This document shows, one piece after another, positions 36,370 to 45,627 of a stretch of DNA of 64,000 nucleotides. The notes below the pieces were generated by a model. The model made no database searches. It was not told the origin of the DNA and saw nothing but the letters and a program-made list of their open reading frames with translations. Where the stretch lies: the NCBI RefSeq assembly GCF_006717045.1, contig NZ_VFPH01000002.1, forward strand, positions 2,046,001-2,110,000, in the 5' to 3' direction. Both the position numbers and the translations under genes were made by a program. Every line of letters starts with the position of its first letter. Positions within the stretch are counted from its first letter, which is position 1. This DNA comes from Pseudonocardia cypriaca. Lineage in GTDB: Bacteria; Actinomycetota; Actinomycetes; Mycobacteriales; Pseudonocardiaceae.

Positions 36370-36663
36370 ATGAGCGACGTTTCGCGGCTCCCCGGCCCCA
36401 TGGACCACGCGTGGCAGTGGCAGCGTCTCGGAGCATGCCGGGGTATGGACAGCGGCGTCTTCTTCCACCCTGACGGAGAGCGCAACCCCTCGCGCGCACG
36501 GCGCACCGCACAGGCCAAGGAAGTCTGCCGGCGCTGCCCGGTGATCGAGCAGTGCCGCGAGTTCGCGCTCCAGACCAGGGAGCCGTTCGGAGTCTGGGGT
36601 GGCCTCGCGGAAGCCGAGCGACGGGTGATCCTCGAGCAGCGCGGCATCGCGATGGCGAGCTGA
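36370..36663 (+). CDS. WhiB-family iron-sulfur regulator, WhiB3/WhiD type
   Basis: 97 aa from ATG 36370 with AGAGGTG upstream. The four cluster ligands are Cys23, 53, 56 and 62 (ACRGMDS..CRRCPVIEQC), followed by the G-V-W-G-G turn (74-78). The N-terminal L-P-G-P, the F-F-H-P-D-G-E-R segment and CRRCPVIE match WhiB3 of M. tuberculosis and WhiD of Streptomyces. These proteins bind a redox/NO-sensitive [4Fe-4S] cluster and the primary sigma factor region 4. A perfect CRP-like palindrome upstream suggests cAMP-type control. Confidence 0.9.
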   Translation: MSDVSRLPGPMDHAWQWQRLGACRGMDSGVFFHPDGERNPSRARRTAQAKEVCRRCPVIEQCREFALQTREPFGVWGGLAEAERRVILEQRGIAMAS

Positions 36664-36675
36664 AGGTTCGAACGA

Positions 36676-36705
36676 GAAGGGCGGGTCCGGGAGGACCCGC
36701 CCTTC
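36676..36705. terminator. Bidirectional hairpin terminator after whiB
   Basis: A perfect 13-bp stem (36676-36688 with 36693-36705) and GGGA tetraloop lie 12 nt after the whiB stop and 5 nt before the stop of the opposing gene at 36711. It can serve both directions. Confidence 0.8.
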
Positions 36706-36710
36706 CTCCG

Positions 36711-37226
36711 TCAGTTGACGACGGCCAGCTCCAGGCCGCGGTAGCGCAGGAGCGGGATCCCGTACACCCGGGCGATCCGCTGCACCGCGCGCTCGACGAC
36801 GCTGCGGGCCGGGTCGGCAGGCGCCGGGGCCAGGCAGTAGAGGCCCGGCTCCGGGTCGAAGCCCACCAGCTCGCTCAACGCGGCCACCAGGTCGCCCTCC
36901 GCGGTGGCGGGCAACGGGTTGGGCATGCCGAGCCGGTGCAACGCGAGGCCGGGCAGCTCGAGCCGGGCGGCGCTCGCGCGCAGCTCCTCACCCAGATCGT
37001 CGAGGTCGTCGTCCGTGTCGGACTGGGTGTCGTCGGCCGCCACGAGCAGCTCGACCTGTGCGAAGCCCGCGATGAGCTCGGCCAGGTGCGACTCGGGCCG
37101 CAACAGCTCCATCGGACTGACGGTGACCGCGACGGCACGGGACGCGGGAACGACCGAGCCGACCGTGGCGGGTACCACCATCGGCTCGGAGACCGGCATC
37201 TCCGGAACCGCGACCATCTGCAACAT
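36711..37226 (-). CDS. Conserved-looking hypothetical protein
   Basis: 171 aa from ATG 37226, chosen because GAGGGG precedes it; the frame is open further upstream without a better start. No domain is recognised. It has an acidic central stretch (QSDTDDDLDDLGEELR), no signal peptide or membrane segment, and a Leu/Ala/Pro-rich C-terminal half ending YRGLELAVVN. Codon use matches the neighbours, so it is probably a real gene. Convergent with whiB. Confidence 0.6.
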   Translation of the reverse strand: MLQMVAVPEMPVSEPMVVPATVGSVVPASRAVAVTVSPMELLRPESHLAELIAGFAQVELLVAADDTQSDTDDDLDDLGEELRASAARLELPGLALHRLGMPNPLPATAEGDLVAALSELVGFDPEPGLYCLAPAPADPARSVVERAVQRIARVYGIPLLRYRGLELAVVN

Positions 37227-37535
37227 GTCCCCCTCGACTGGTCGCCACCCCGCCCCCCGGGACGGACGATCCGCTACAGAGTCAACTCCCACCCGAGCCC
37301 CCGGTACGGGGGTACCGCGGGTACGTACGCCGAGCGGCGGCGCGTGATCCGTGAGTGGCGCCTTACCCAGGGGTAGCCGGTGGAGCGGTCGGCGAGCGCC
37401 GTTCGGCGCTCTCACCTGCGCAGACTTCGCGTCCTCGATCCAGAAGGGCCGCCGGGTGGGTCCCGCACGCAGAGTAGGAGAAGGGTCACGCAGGCGCACC
37501 CGTCACGGTCGGGTCACCCCCTCTATGGTGGATGG
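37227..37535. other. Divergent intergenic region upstream of the GntR gene
   Basis: 309 nt, no gene seen. It contains a small hairpin CCCCCG-GTA-CGGGGG (37298-37312) and, just before the GntR start, two GGTCAC repeats (37484, 37512) with a related CGTCAC between them (37501). These might be regulator half-sites; nothing else is recognised. Confidence 0.4.
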
Positions 37536-38255
37536 ATGCGCCCCGGGCGAGCTGACGTGGTGGCCGAGCAGCTGCTCGACCTCGTGCTCGACGGCACGTT
37601 CCCCATCGGCGGGCCATTGCCCAGCGAGTCCGAGCTCGCCGCCCGGTTCGGCGTCAGCCGGCTCACGGTGCGCGAGGCCATCCGCTCGCTGGTTCCCACC
37701 CGGGTGCTCGACGTGCAGCAGGGCCGCTCGACGCTCGTGAACCCGGCCGGCATGTGGTCCCCGCTGGACGGCAGGCTGCTCCTGGCGCGCAGCCGCACCG
37801 AAGGTGACCCGCTGCTGCTGCTGCGCAGGCTCCTGGAAGCCCGCCGGGCCGTCGAGGTCGCGATCGTCGAGCTCGCCGCCGTCCGCCGCGACGATTCCCA
37901 CCTCGAGCGGCTGCGCACCTTGCACCAGAAGATGCTCGACGGCCACGCGCGCGGCGACGTCGCGGCCACAGCAGAGGCGGACCTGGCCTTCCACACCGCA
38001 CTGTTCGAGGCCGCCGACAACGTCTTCCTCGATGCGCTGTTCGAGCCGCTCAGCTCGGTGCTGCGCGCGATGCGGGAGGAGACCTCGGCCGTGCCGGACT
38101 TCCGCAGCCACGCGCTCGACCGGCACGCCGCGATCCTGCGTGCGGTCGAGGCGGGCGACCCGGTGCGGGCGAGGGCCGCGATGGAGGCCCACCTGCAGCA
38201 GACCGAGGAGGACGTCGAGCGCTACCTCGACCCCGCGGCGCTGGGCGCTAGATGA
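37536..38255 (+). CDS. GntR-family (FadR/FCD) transcriptional regulator
   Basis: 239 aa from ATG 37536. The winged HTH is at about 5-70 (GPLPSESELAARFGVSRLTVREAIRSL). An FCD effector domain follows, with metal/ligand residues in ADLAFHTALFEAADN and HAAILRAVEAGDP. FCD regulators commonly sense organic acids. The gene overlaps the 3' end of the convergent Nramp-like gene by 8 nt; the nearby TctCBA transporter and 2-hydroxyacid dehydrogenase genes are plausible targets. Confidence 0.88.
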   Translation: MRPGRADVVAEQLLDLVLDGTFPIGGPLPSESELAARFGVSRLTVREAIRSLVPTRVLDVQQGRSTLVNPAGMWSPLDGRLLLARSRTEGDPLLLLRRLLEARRAVEVAIVELAAVRRDDSHLERLRTLHQKMLDGHARGDVAATAEADLAFHTALFEAADNVFLDALFEPLSSVLRAMREETSAVPDFRSHALDRHAAILRAVEAGDPVRARAAMEAHLQQTEEDVERYLDPAALGAR

Positions 38256-39648
38256 ACCCGATGACGTCCGCCAGCGAGTAGGCGCCGAGCAGCGCGATCG
38301 CGGTGCTGCTCACGGCGAGGCACACCGCGAAGGCCCGCCCGCCGTGCAGGCGTGGGTCCGTCTCGTTCCGCCGCAGCCAGTACACCGCCCACACCACTCC
38401 GATGAGGAAGATCCCGGTCATCACGCCCGCGATCTGCACCATGATCACCGGCGACTGGATCGTCAGGTAGATCACGGCCCACAGCAGGGGCAGCGCGACG
38501 GTGAAGATGCGGATCCACTTCAGCCGGGCGACGGGGTCCTGCCAGTCCAGCACGCCGAACGTGGCCAGCAGGTTGGTGTACATCCGCGCCCAGCTGGGGA
38601 TCGCGGCCCACATCGTCGACCCGAGCACCGCGATCGCGCCGAGCAGGAAGACGACGCTCGCCCACTCGCCGAGGGTGTCGGTGTACATCCGGGACAGCGT
38701 GGTGATCATCGTGTTGCCCTGGGGGGCGAGACCCTGCGGGTGCAGCACTGCCGCACCCATCAGGTAGAACGCGATCGTCCCGAAGGTGTAGATCACCCAG
38801 GACACCATCGCGTCCTTGTACATCACCCGGATCCAGCCGTTCGCCCGCCGGACCCACGCCTCGCTGCCGTCGTTCGGGCCGACCCAGCGCGCGTAGCCCT
38901 TCTCCACGCACCAGTACGTGTAGAAGGTGATCTCGTCCGCGCCGACGCCGGTGATGCCGAACATCGCCAGGGCCGCACCGAGCGCGCCGGCCGGGATCAG
39001 GAACGCCAGACCGCTGCCGAGGTCGTCGAGCCCGTATGCGAACGGGGTGGCCGGAAGGCCGAGCGCGATGAGCACCGTGATGGCCGTGAACGTCACGACG
39101 AGCAGCGCTGCGCCGCGCTCGATCAGCGAGTAGCGGTTGGAGTAGAGCAGCGCGATGCTGGCGATGGCGAGGACCGTGGTCCAGAACAGCAGGGAGACGA
39201 ACGCGAGCGGGTCGCCGCCGATCGGCAGCAGGATGCTGAACGCGACGGCCGTGCCGCCGATGATGCCGCCGAGCTGCAACAGCTTGGACAGGGCCAGCAC
39301 CGCCCACAGCAGGTTCACCCAGCCGACCCCGAACAGCTTCGGGGGGACCTTGGCGTAGCCGGTGAGCGCGGGCTGACCGGTGGCGATCGTCCACCGCGCC
39401 AGCTCGATCTGCACCGCCACCTTCACCAGCGTGCTGACGATCACCAGCCAGAGCAGCACGAACCCGGCCTGCGCCCCCAGGGCCGTGGTCGCGATCAGCT
39501 CGCCGGACCCGACGATCGAGGCGCTGAGGATCAGGCCGGGGCCGAAGTAGCGCATGCTCGCCCGCCATCCGACGGGCGGCTCCTTGATGCCGTCCGCGGT
39601 GAGCGTGTACGGATCGGTTACGGCCGACCTCTCGATGCTCTCGGACAT
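38248..39648 (-). CDS. Nramp-related membrane transporter without canonical metal motifs
   Basis: 466 aa from ATG 39648, which has GAGAGGA 6 nt upstream; an in-frame ATG 39672 has none. About 11 membrane segments and an LeuT/Nramp-like layout. TM1 reads GPGLILSASIVGSGEL where canonical Nramp transporters have D-P-G-N, and TM6 reads GITGVGADEI instead of M-P-H. The Mn/Fe ligands are therefore absent. This matches a divergent Nramp-related branch whose substrates differ; a proton- or cation-coupled organic solute or Mg-type role is possible. It lies 28 nt after tctA on the same strand. Confidence 0.75.
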   Translation of the reverse strand: MSESIERSAVTDPYTLTADGIKEPPVGWRASMRYFGPGLILSASIVGSGELIATTALGAQAGFVLLWLVIVSTLVKVAVQIELARWTIATGQPALTGYAKVPPKLFGVGWVNLLWAVLALSKLLQLGGIIGGTAVAFSILLPIGGDPLAFVSLLFWTTVLAIASIALLYSNRYSLIERGAALLVVTFTAITVLIALGLPATPFAYGLDDLGSGLAFLIPAGALGAALAMFGITGVGADEITFYTYWCVEKGYARWVGPNDGSEAWVRRANGWIRVMYKDAMVSWVIYTFGTIAFYLMGAAVLHPQGLAPQGNTMITTLSRMYTDTLGEWASVVFLLGAIAVLGSTMWAAIPSWARMYTNLLATFGVLDWQDPVARLKWIRIFTVALPLLWAVIYLTIQSPVIMVQIAGVMTGIFLIGVVWAVYWLRRNETDPRLHGGRAFAVCLAVSSTAIALLGAYSLADVIGFI

Positions 39649-39699
39649 CGTCGTCCTCTCGGGCTCACTCATCAGATGTCTGGGGGATCGTCGTACCCA

Positions 39700-41205
39700 T
39701 CACCCGGAAGCGTCAACCGCTGACCGTCGCCGCAGCAGGCCGCGCAGCACCGGGTAGAGCAGCACCAACACGGTCAGGACGAGCAGCGCCGCACTGATCG
39801 GCCTGGTCAGGAACTGGGTGAGGTCCCAGTCCGTCTTGATCACACTCTGCATGAAGTTCTTCTCGACGATCGGGCCCAGCACGAGCCCGAGCACCACCGG
39901 TGCCAGTGGGAAGCCCGAGCGCTCCAGCAGGTAGCCGAGCACCCCGAGCACCAGCATGATCACGATCTCGAGGTAGCCGTTGTTGATCGAGAAGGAGCCG
40001 ACGACGCAGAACGCCACGATCACCGGCATCAGCACCGTCGACGGCACCCGCAGGAGCCACGCGCTGCCCCGGATCGCGAGGTACCCGAGCGGGATCAGCA
40101 GGAGGTTCGCCAGGATGAAGATCAGGTAGATGCCGTAGAGCAGCGGGGCGTCGTTCTCGAAGAGGACCGGCCCGGGCTGCACGCCCTTCACGAGCAGCAC
40201 CCCGAGCAGGATCGCGGTGATCGTGTCGCCGGGGATGCCGAACACGAGCGTCGGGACGTACGCCGATGCGAGCGCTGCGTTGTTGGCCGAACCCGCCGAC
40301 ACGATCGGCGCGACGTGCCCCTCCCCCTTGCCGAAGAGGTGCCCCTCCTTCGAGGCGTTCTTCGTGGCGGCGTAGGAGACCCAGGCGGCGATGTCGCCGC
40401 CGGCGCCGGGCAGCGCCCCGATCACGCTGCCGATGGCGTTGCCGCTGACCATCCCGCGCCAGTACCGCCGGAGGGTGTGCACGGTCTCGCGGAACATGCC
40501 CTGCGTGCGCAGCCGCGCCACGTGCACCGGCCCGCCCGGCCGCAGCACGCCGCGCAGCACCTCGGACAGGCCGAAAAGGCCGATCATCGCCGGGATGAAG
40601 CTGATCCCCTGCAGCAGATCGGTGCTGCCGAACGTGAACCGGGCGTAGCCCAGCGCGATGTCGATCCCGACGGTGGCGAGGATCAACCCGATGAGCAGCG
40701 AGATCGCGCCTTTGACCTGGGAGCCCGCGGAGATGATCACCGAGGCGGTGAGTCCGAGCACCGCGATCCAGAAGTACTCGTACGAGGTGAACTGCAACGC
40801 GAACTCGGCGAGGAGCGGTGCCGCCACCATGAGCACCACCGCGCCTGCGATCCCGCCGATCACCGACCCGACCAGCGCCACCCCGAGCGCCCTCGCCCCG
40901 TGGCCGGCCCGGGTCTGCAGGTAGGCGTCCTCCGTGTAGGCGGCGCTCGCGGGGGTGCCGGGCATGCGCACGAGCGCCGAGGGCAGGTCGCCCGCGAAGA
41001 TCGCCATCGCCGACATCGTGATGACCGCCGCGATCGCAGGCAGCGGGTCGAGGAAGAACACGAACGGCACCAGCAGGGCCGTGGCGAGGGTCGCCGAGAG
41101 CCCGGGGATGGCCCCGATGAACAGGCCGTACACCGCCGAGGCGAGCACCACGAGGATGAGGGTGGGGTCGGCGAGCATCCCCAGCGCCGTCGCGAGATCA
41201 CCCAT
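39700..41205 (-). CDS. tctA: Tripartite tricarboxylate transporter, large permease TctA
   Basis: 501 aa, standard TctA length, with about 11-12 membrane segments. Family marks include IGAIPGLSATLATALLVPF near the N-terminus and GALPGAGGDIAAWVSYAATK centrally. TctA forms the secondary-active channel for a carboxylate delivered by the TctC binding protein, driven by an ion gradient. It is encoded 6 nt after tctB. Confidence 0.93.
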   Translation of the reverse strand: MGDLATALGMLADPTLILVVLASAVYGLFIGAIPGLSATLATALLVPFVFFLDPLPAIAAVITMSAMAIFAGDLPSALVRMPGTPASAAYTEDAYLQTRAGHGARALGVALVGSVIGGIAGAVVLMVAAPLLAEFALQFTSYEYFWIAVLGLTASVIISAGSQVKGAISLLIGLILATVGIDIALGYARFTFGSTDLLQGISFIPAMIGLFGLSEVLRGVLRPGGPVHVARLRTQGMFRETVHTLRRYWRGMVSGNAIGSVIGALPGAGGDIAAWVSYAATKNASKEGHLFGKGEGHVAPIVSAGSANNAALASAYVPTLVFGIPGDTITAILLGVLLVKGVQPGPVLFENDAPLLYGIYLIFILANLLLIPLGYLAIRGSAWLLRVPSTVLMPVIVAFCVVGSFSINNGYLEIVIMLVLGVLGYLLERSGFPLAPVVLGLVLGPIVEKNFMQSVIKTDWDLTQFLTRPISAALLVLTVLVLLYPVLRGLLRRRSAVDASG

Positions 41206-41211
41206 CGCCGG

Positions 41212-41703
41212 CTACCCGAACAGGCCCTGCGGCAGCGGGACGAGCAGCAGCTCCTCGAACACCAGCAGGATGAACCCGGTGGTGGCTGCTGCGGCGAGCA
41301 CCGCCACCAGCGGACGCGCCCCGAGCAGCCACATCAGCAGGAACAGCAGCACTCCCATCGTCAGGAGGAACCCGAGCGTCTCGGCCAGCAGGACGTAGCC
41401 GACGACGAGCCCGAGCACCGCGAGCGCGCGCAGCCGCCCCCGCCCGGTGATGCCCGCGTCCGGGTCGGCCGCAGGCTCACCTCTGGCCAGCACCGCACGC
41501 ACCACGAGCACCAGCCCGAACAACACCAGCAGCCCACCGACGATGCTCGGGAAGAGCGCGGGACCGGGCTGGCCGTCCGGGAGCTCCGGGAACGTGCGGA
41601 CGTGCAGCACGACCGCTGCGCCGAGAACGGCGGCGAGCAGACCGCTGACCAGGTCGTGGCGCCACGGGATGCCGGTGGGCGCGGCGGTGGGATCGGCGGT
41701 CAC
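41212..41703 (-). CDS. tctB: Tripartite tricarboxylate transporter, small permease TctB
   Basis: 163 aa from GTG 41703; the frame upstream is a shadow of tctC. Four hydrophobic segments and a cytoplasmic loop rich in Asp/Gly, the usual TctB plan (PGPALFPSIVGGLLVLFGL, ETLGFLLTMGVLLFLLMWLLG). Small membrane partner of TctA. The start overlaps the tctC stop by 4 nt (GTGA). Confidence 0.88.
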   Translation of the reverse strand: MTADPTAAPTGIPWRHDLVSGLLAAVLGAAVVLHVRTFPELPDGQPGPALFPSIVGGLLVLFGLVLVVRAVLARGEPAADPDAGITGRGRLRALAVLGLVVGYVLLAETLGFLLTMGVLLFLLMWLLGARPLVAVLAAAATTGFILLVFEELLLVPLPQGLFG

Positions 41704-42716
41704 CCCGTCAGCCCGGCGGCGCGCATGATCTCGCCCTTCTCGGCGTCCTGCTGGGCGAGGTATGCCCCGAAGTCCTGCGGCCCGCGCCAGACGATGCCGA
41801 AGCCCGCCGTGCGCATGAACTCCTCGTACGCGGGGCTGTGCACGATCCCGTCGAGGTGGCAGCCGAGCTCGCCGACCACGTCCTCGGGCAGGCCCTCCGG
41901 TCCGGCGATGCCCCGCCAGGCCGCCATCGTGAAGTCGATGCCCTGCTCGCGCAGCGTGGGCACGTCCGGGAAGTTCGGCAGGCGCTCCTCGGCCATCACG
42001 GCGAGGGCCTTCGCGCGCCCGGCCTCGATCATCGTGCGGTTCTCCACCAGGCTCGCCGTCGAGACGTGGACGCCGCCCGCCACCAGCTCCTGCAGCGCAG
42101 GCGCCGCACCCTCGCTCGGCACCCACCGGATCGCGTCGGGGGGCAGCGCCACCTCGAGCAGCATGCCGGCGCGCGCGAGGTCCCAGATCCCGCCCCGCCC
42201 GGTGCCGGACGCCGTGGTCGCCCCCGGCTGCGTCTTCGCCTCGGCGAGCAGCTGCTGGACGTCCGCCCACGGTGCGTCGGTCCGCACCGTGACGCCGGCC
42301 GGGTCGGAGTTCACCAGCCCGATCGGGGTGAGCTGCTCGAAGGTGAGGTCCGTCAGCCCCTGCCAGTGCATCATCGTTATCTCGACGGTGGCCATCCCGA
42401 TCGTCGTGCCGTCGGGCCGGGCCGTGGCGATGGCACTGTGGCCGACCACCCCGCCCCCACCCGTCCGGTTGACGACGTTGACCTGCGTGTCGAGCCGCTC
42501 GGCCAGCTGCGTGCCGACGAAGCGCGCGACGCTGTCGGTGCCACCGCCCGCCGCCCACGGCACGATCAGCTCGATCGGGCGGCTCGGGAAGTCCTCGGAG
42601 GTGTCGCACGGTGACGCGGGGGCGCTGCTGTTGCTCGCCCCTCCCCCGCAGGCCGCCAGGACCATGCTGAGCGCGACCGGTAGAACGGCGAGACGGATGC
42701 GGCGGGTCAGCGGCAT
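41700..42716 (-). CDS. tctC: Bug/TctC-family substrate-binding lipoprotein
   Basis: 338 aa from ATG 42716 (GGAG upstream; the frame is open to 42782). Signal peptide with lipobox L-A-A-C, then the Bug fold: PIELIVPWAAGGGTDSVAR, NRTGGGGVVGH, LVNSDPAGVTV and a C-terminal ERLPNFPDVPTLREQGIDF. Bug proteins bind carboxylates through two water-bridged loops; the ligand is not predictable. The gene is divergent from the 2-hydroxyacid dehydrogenase gene, with a 15-bp palindrome ~50 nt before its start. Confidence 0.9.
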   Translation of the reverse strand: MPLTRRIRLAVLPVALSMVLAACGGGASNSSAPASPCDTSEDFPSRPIELIVPWAAGGGTDSVARFVGTQLAERLDTQVNVVNRTGGGGVVGHSAIATARPDGTTIGMATVEITMMHWQGLTDLTFEQLTPIGLVNSDPAGVTVRTDAPWADVQQLLAEAKTQPGATTASGTGRGGIWDLARAGMLLEVALPPDAIRWVPSEGAAPALQELVAGGVHVSTASLVENRTMIEAGRAKALAVMAEERLPNFPDVPTLREQGIDFTMAAWRGIAGPEGLPEDVVGELGCHLDGIVHSPAYEEFMRTAGFGIVWRGPQDFGAYLAQQDAEKGEIMRAAGLTG

Positions 42717-42765
42717 GGGTGACAGCTCCAGTCGACGATGACGGTGCGTGTCGATGATGTGCACC

Positions 42766-42780
42766 GACCGGAAACCGGTC
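42766..42780. promoter_or_regulatory. Candidate operator between tctC and the 2-hydroxyacid dehydrogenase gene
   Basis: GACCGG-AAA-CCGGTC is a perfect 15-bp inverted repeat in the divergent promoter region. It could bind the GntR regulator encoded at 37536 or another factor; inferred from symmetry and position. Confidence 0.4.
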
Positions 42781-42868
42781 AATCCCGTTCTTGAGCTACC
42801 AGTATTCGCGATGCGGATAATTCGGCCCCGGTGCCGCGCCCACCAGCGGCGTTTAGCAGAGTTGCCGT

Positions 42869-43816
42869 ATGAGCCGTCCGACCGTCCTGATGCCAGTCCC
42901 CATGCACGACGTGGTCGTCGAGGGCTGCGAGGAACGTTTCGAGCTGCTGCGGCTGTGGGAAGCCGCCGACCCCGACGCGCTGCTCGCCGAACGCGGTGCG
43001 GACGTTCGGGGTCTCGCCGTCGGAGGCCATCGGCGCATCGACGCCACCCTCTTCGATCGGCTTCCCAACCTGCAGATCGTGGCGAACTTCGGCGTCGGGT
43101 ACGACAGCGTGGACGTGGACGCCGCCAGTGAGCGGGGGGTGATCGTCACCAACACCCCCGGAGTGCTGGACGACGAGGTCGCCGACACCGCCGTCGCACT
43201 GCTCCTGATGACCGTCCGGGAGCTGGCGCAGGCCGAGCGGTACCTGCGCGCGGGCCGGTGGGCGGCCGAGGGCACCTACCCGCTCACGGACCTGACCGTC
43301 ACCGGCCGCAGGCTGGGCATCCTCGGCCTCGGCCGGATCGGCGAGGCGATCGCGCGGCGCGCCGAGCCCTTCGGGATGACGGTTGGCTACCACAACCGCA
43401 GCGAGAAGGACGTCCCGTACCGCTACTACCCGTCGCTCCTGGAGATGGCGCGCGACGTCGACACGCTGATGGTCGTCGTGCCCGGCAACGCCGCCACCCG
43501 CCACCTCGTCGACGCCGAGGTGCTGGAGGCGCTCGGCCCCGACGGCGTGCTCGTCAACATCGGGCGCGGCACGGTGGTCGACGAGGTCGCCCTCATCGGG
43601 GCGCTGAAGACGCGCACGATCCGCGCGGCGGGCCTCGACGTGTACGAGGACGAGCCGAACGTCCCGCAGGAGCTGATCGACCTCGACAACGCCGTGCTGC
43701 TCCCCCACGTCGGGTCGGCGAGCAAGCCCACGCGGCGGGCCATGGGGCAGCTGGTGGTCGACAACCTGACGAGCTGGTTCACCGAGGGCCGAGCCCTCAC
43801 CCCGGTCAACGGCTGA
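42869..43816 (+). CDS. D-isomer-specific 2-hydroxyacid dehydrogenase
   Basis: 315 aa. NAD-binding motif [12 protein letters not shown] (central Rossmann domain), catalytic Arg in [11 protein letters not shown], Glu in DVYEDEP and His in LPHVGSASK, so the Arg-Glu-His set is intact. It interconverts a 2-ketoacid and a D-2-hydroxyacid with NAD(P)H; glyoxylate/hydroxypyruvate reductase type is the closest general class. Divergent from the tctCBA transporter operon, which could import its substrate. Confidence 0.9.
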   Translation: MSRPTVLMPVPMHDVVVEGCEERFELLRLWEAADPDALLAERGADVRGLAVGGHRRIDATLFDRLPNLQIVANFGVGYDSVDVDAASERGVIVTNTPGVLDDEVADTAVALLLMTVRELAQAERYLRAGRWAAEGTYPLTDLTVTGRRLGILGLGRIGEAIARRAEPFGMTVGYHNRSEKDVPYRYYPSLLEMARDVDTLMVVVPGNAATRHLVDAEVLEALGPDGVLVNIGRGTVVDEVALIGALKTRTIRAAGLDVYEDEPNVPQELIDLDNAVLLPHVGSASKPTRRAMGQLVVDNLTSWFTEGRALTPVNG

Positions 43817-43824
43817 ACTCGATC

Positions 43825-43844
43825 GTGCGGCCGGGCGGCCGCAC
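43825..43844. terminator. Bidirectional hairpin between convergent genes
   Basis: GTGCGGCC (43825-43832) pairs with GGCCGCAC (43837-43844) around GGGC, 8 nt after the dehydrogenase stop and touching the stop of the opposing repeat protein gene. Confidence 0.65.
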
Positions 43845-45361
43845 TACGGGCCGCCACGCCCCTGCTGCTCGACGCACCTCCTCACGCTGGGGTCGTAGAC
43901 GAAGCCGTCGTCACACACCGGTCGAGTGCCCGCTGGGGCGGGCCTGGTCCTGCCCTGCTCCTGCTTGGCCCGCTCGGCCTTCTCCCGCGCGGCCTGCTCG
44001 GCCTTCTCCCGCTTCGCCGCCTCGGCCTTCTCGGCCTTCTCCCGCGCGGCCTGCTCGGCCTTCTCCCGCTTCGCCGCTTCAGCCTTCTCCCGCGCGGCCT
44101 GCTCGGCCTTCTCCCGCTTCGCCGCTTCAGCCTTCTCCCGCGCGGCCTGCTCGGCCTTCTCCCGCTTCGCCGCCTCTGCCTTCTCCCGCGCGGCCTGCTC
44201 GGCCTTCTCCCGCTTCGCCGCCTCTGCCTTCTCCCGCGCGGCCTGCTCGGCCTTCTCCCGCTTCGCCGCCTCGGCCTTCTCCCGCGCGGCCTGCTCGGCC
44301 TTCTCCCGCTTCGCCGCCTCAGCCTTCTCCCGCTCCGCCGCCTCAGCCCTCTCCCGCGCGGCCGCCTCAGCCCTCTCCCGCTCCGCCGCCGCAGCCCTCT
44401 CCCGCTCGGCCTGCTCGGCCTTCTCCCGCTCGGCCGCCTCGGCCTTCTCCCGCTCGGCCCGCTCGGCCCTCTCCCGCTCGGCCCGCTCGGCCTTCTCCCG
44501 CTCCGCCGCCTCAGCCTTCTCCCGCTCCGCCGCCTCAGCCTTCTCCCGCTCCGCCGCCTCAGCCTTCTCCCGCTCCGCCGCCTCGGCCTTCTCCCGCTCG
44601 GCCCGCTCAGCCCTCTCCCGCGCGGCCACCGCAGCCTTCTCCCGCTCGGCCGCCTCAGCCCTCTCCCGCTCGGCCACCGCAGCCTTCTCCCGCGCGGCCC
44701 GCTCAGCCCTCTCCCGCTTGGCCTGCTCCCGCTCCGCCGCCTCGGCCTTCTCCCGCTCGGCCCGCTCAGCCCTCTCCCGCTGGGCCGCCTCGGCCTTCTC
44801 CCGCTCGGCCGCCTCAGCCTTCTCCCGCTCCGCCGCCTCGGCCTTCTCCCGCTCGGCCCGCTCAGCCCTCTCCCGCGCGGCCACCGCAGCCTTCTCCCGC
44901 TCGGCCCGCTCAGCCCTCTCCCGCTTGGCCTGCTCCCGCTCGGCGACCTCCTCGGCCCGGGCGCAGCCGCTGCCGTTGTCGGTTGACAGACTGATCCAAA
45001 CCATGCCGTTCGGGCAGGAATCCGCTTCGCTCTCGTTCTCGGGCGACGCGGGGCTCTGCTCGGTTTCGGTGTTCTGCCCGAGCGACGGTCCTGCCGGATC
45101 CTCGCGCGGATGATCCTGGGAGTCCTCGGCGTCGACTACCCGATCGTTCGGTAGATACGGCTCGGCCGCTGCAGCGACGGGCGGGTTGAGGTCCTGCTCG
45201 GGGCGTGGGGTCTCCAGGAAGGATGCGATCACCACACCACTGCTACAAGCGACAGCGACGCCGACGAGGGTGGCCATGACCCGACGGCCGGTCTTCGTGC
45301 CGCGCCCCGTTGCCCAGCTCAGCAAGTGCTGGTGCCGCCGATGCCTAGACCCTCTGTGCAT
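43844..45361 (-). CDS. Membrane-anchored protein with a ~320-residue charged helical repeat
   Basis: 505 aa from ATG 45361 (a GTG one codon upstream is also possible). A basic cytoplasmic N-terminus precedes one membrane segment (about 29-50, [20 protein letters not shown]). An acidic linker follows, then a short Cys-bounded segment ([13 protein letters not shown]). About 40 copies of an eight-residue unit of the type R-E-K-A-E-A-A-E/K come next, and finally a small Cys-bounded module ([14 protein letters not shown]). The E/K/R-Ala octads should form a long, rigid, TolA-like or single alpha-helix rod outside the membrane. Function unknown; it could span the cell wall. No homologue is recognised. 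Confidence 0.75.
   Translation of the reverse strand: MHRGSRHRRHQHLLSWATGRGTKTGRRVMATLVGVAVACSSGVVIASFLETPRPEQDLNPPVAAAAEPYLPNDRVVDAEDSQDHPREDPAGPSLGQNTETEQSPASPENESEADSCPNGMVWISLSTDNGSGCARAEEVAEREQAKRERAERAEREKAAVAARERAERAEREKAEAAEREKAEAAEREKAEAAQRERAERAEREKAEAAEREQAKRERAERAAREKAAVAERERAEAAEREKAAVAARERAERAEREKAEAAEREKAEAAEREKAEAAEREKAEAAEREKAERAERERAERAEREKAEAAEREKAEQAERERAAAAERERAEAAARERAEAAEREKAEAAKREKAEQAAREKAEAAKREKAEQAAREKAEAAKREKAEQAAREKAEAAKREKAEQAAREKAEAAKREKAEQAAREKAEAAKREKAEQAAREKAEKAEAAKREKAEQAAREKAERAKQEQGRTRPAPAGTRPVCDDGFVYDPSVRRCVEQQGRGGP
43965..44950 (-). repeat. 24-bp tandem repeat array within the helical protein gene
   Basis: About 40 in-frame 24-bp units (eight codons). 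Near 43990-44320 they alternate as two types, giving a 48-bp higher-order repeat (CTTCGCCGCCTC and GCGGCCTGCTC variants between constant CTTCTCCCGC cores). Copy number is likely to vary between strains. Confidence 0.85.
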
Positions 45362-45627
45362 CACGCCTCCCCGAGGTCACGCTGGTCGACGACGTGTCCG
45401 GGAGGACAACGAGGGACCGACCGTTGGGTGCACCCCTCCCAGGGAATTCGAGCCATGCCCCTCCCGCACGACGCGACCGTGCCGCCGGCTTCCAGTCTGC
45501 GACAGGCAACGCACGGATGTCACGAACCGAGTGGCGCTGCTCTGCCCGCCACCCGCACACGTCTCGGGCACACACGCCAGACGTGTTTCCGGAATCGCGG
45601 TCGTGTGTGCGGGCCACCGCACTCGAT

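Noticed and set aside
36664..36675. A tRNA T-arm-like GGTTCGAAC after whiB
   Set aside because: No acceptor, D or anticodon arms surround it; chance match next to a terminator hairpin.
43965..44950. CRISPR-like repeat array
   Set aside because: Units are contiguous 24-bp coding repeats without unique spacers, and no cas genes are present.
43258..45113. Long plus-strand open frames rich in Pro/Ser/Ala opposite the helical repeat gene
   Set aside because: They are frame shadows of the 24-bp repeat array; the minus-strand frame has a membrane segment, biased but coherent composition and Cys-bounded end modules.
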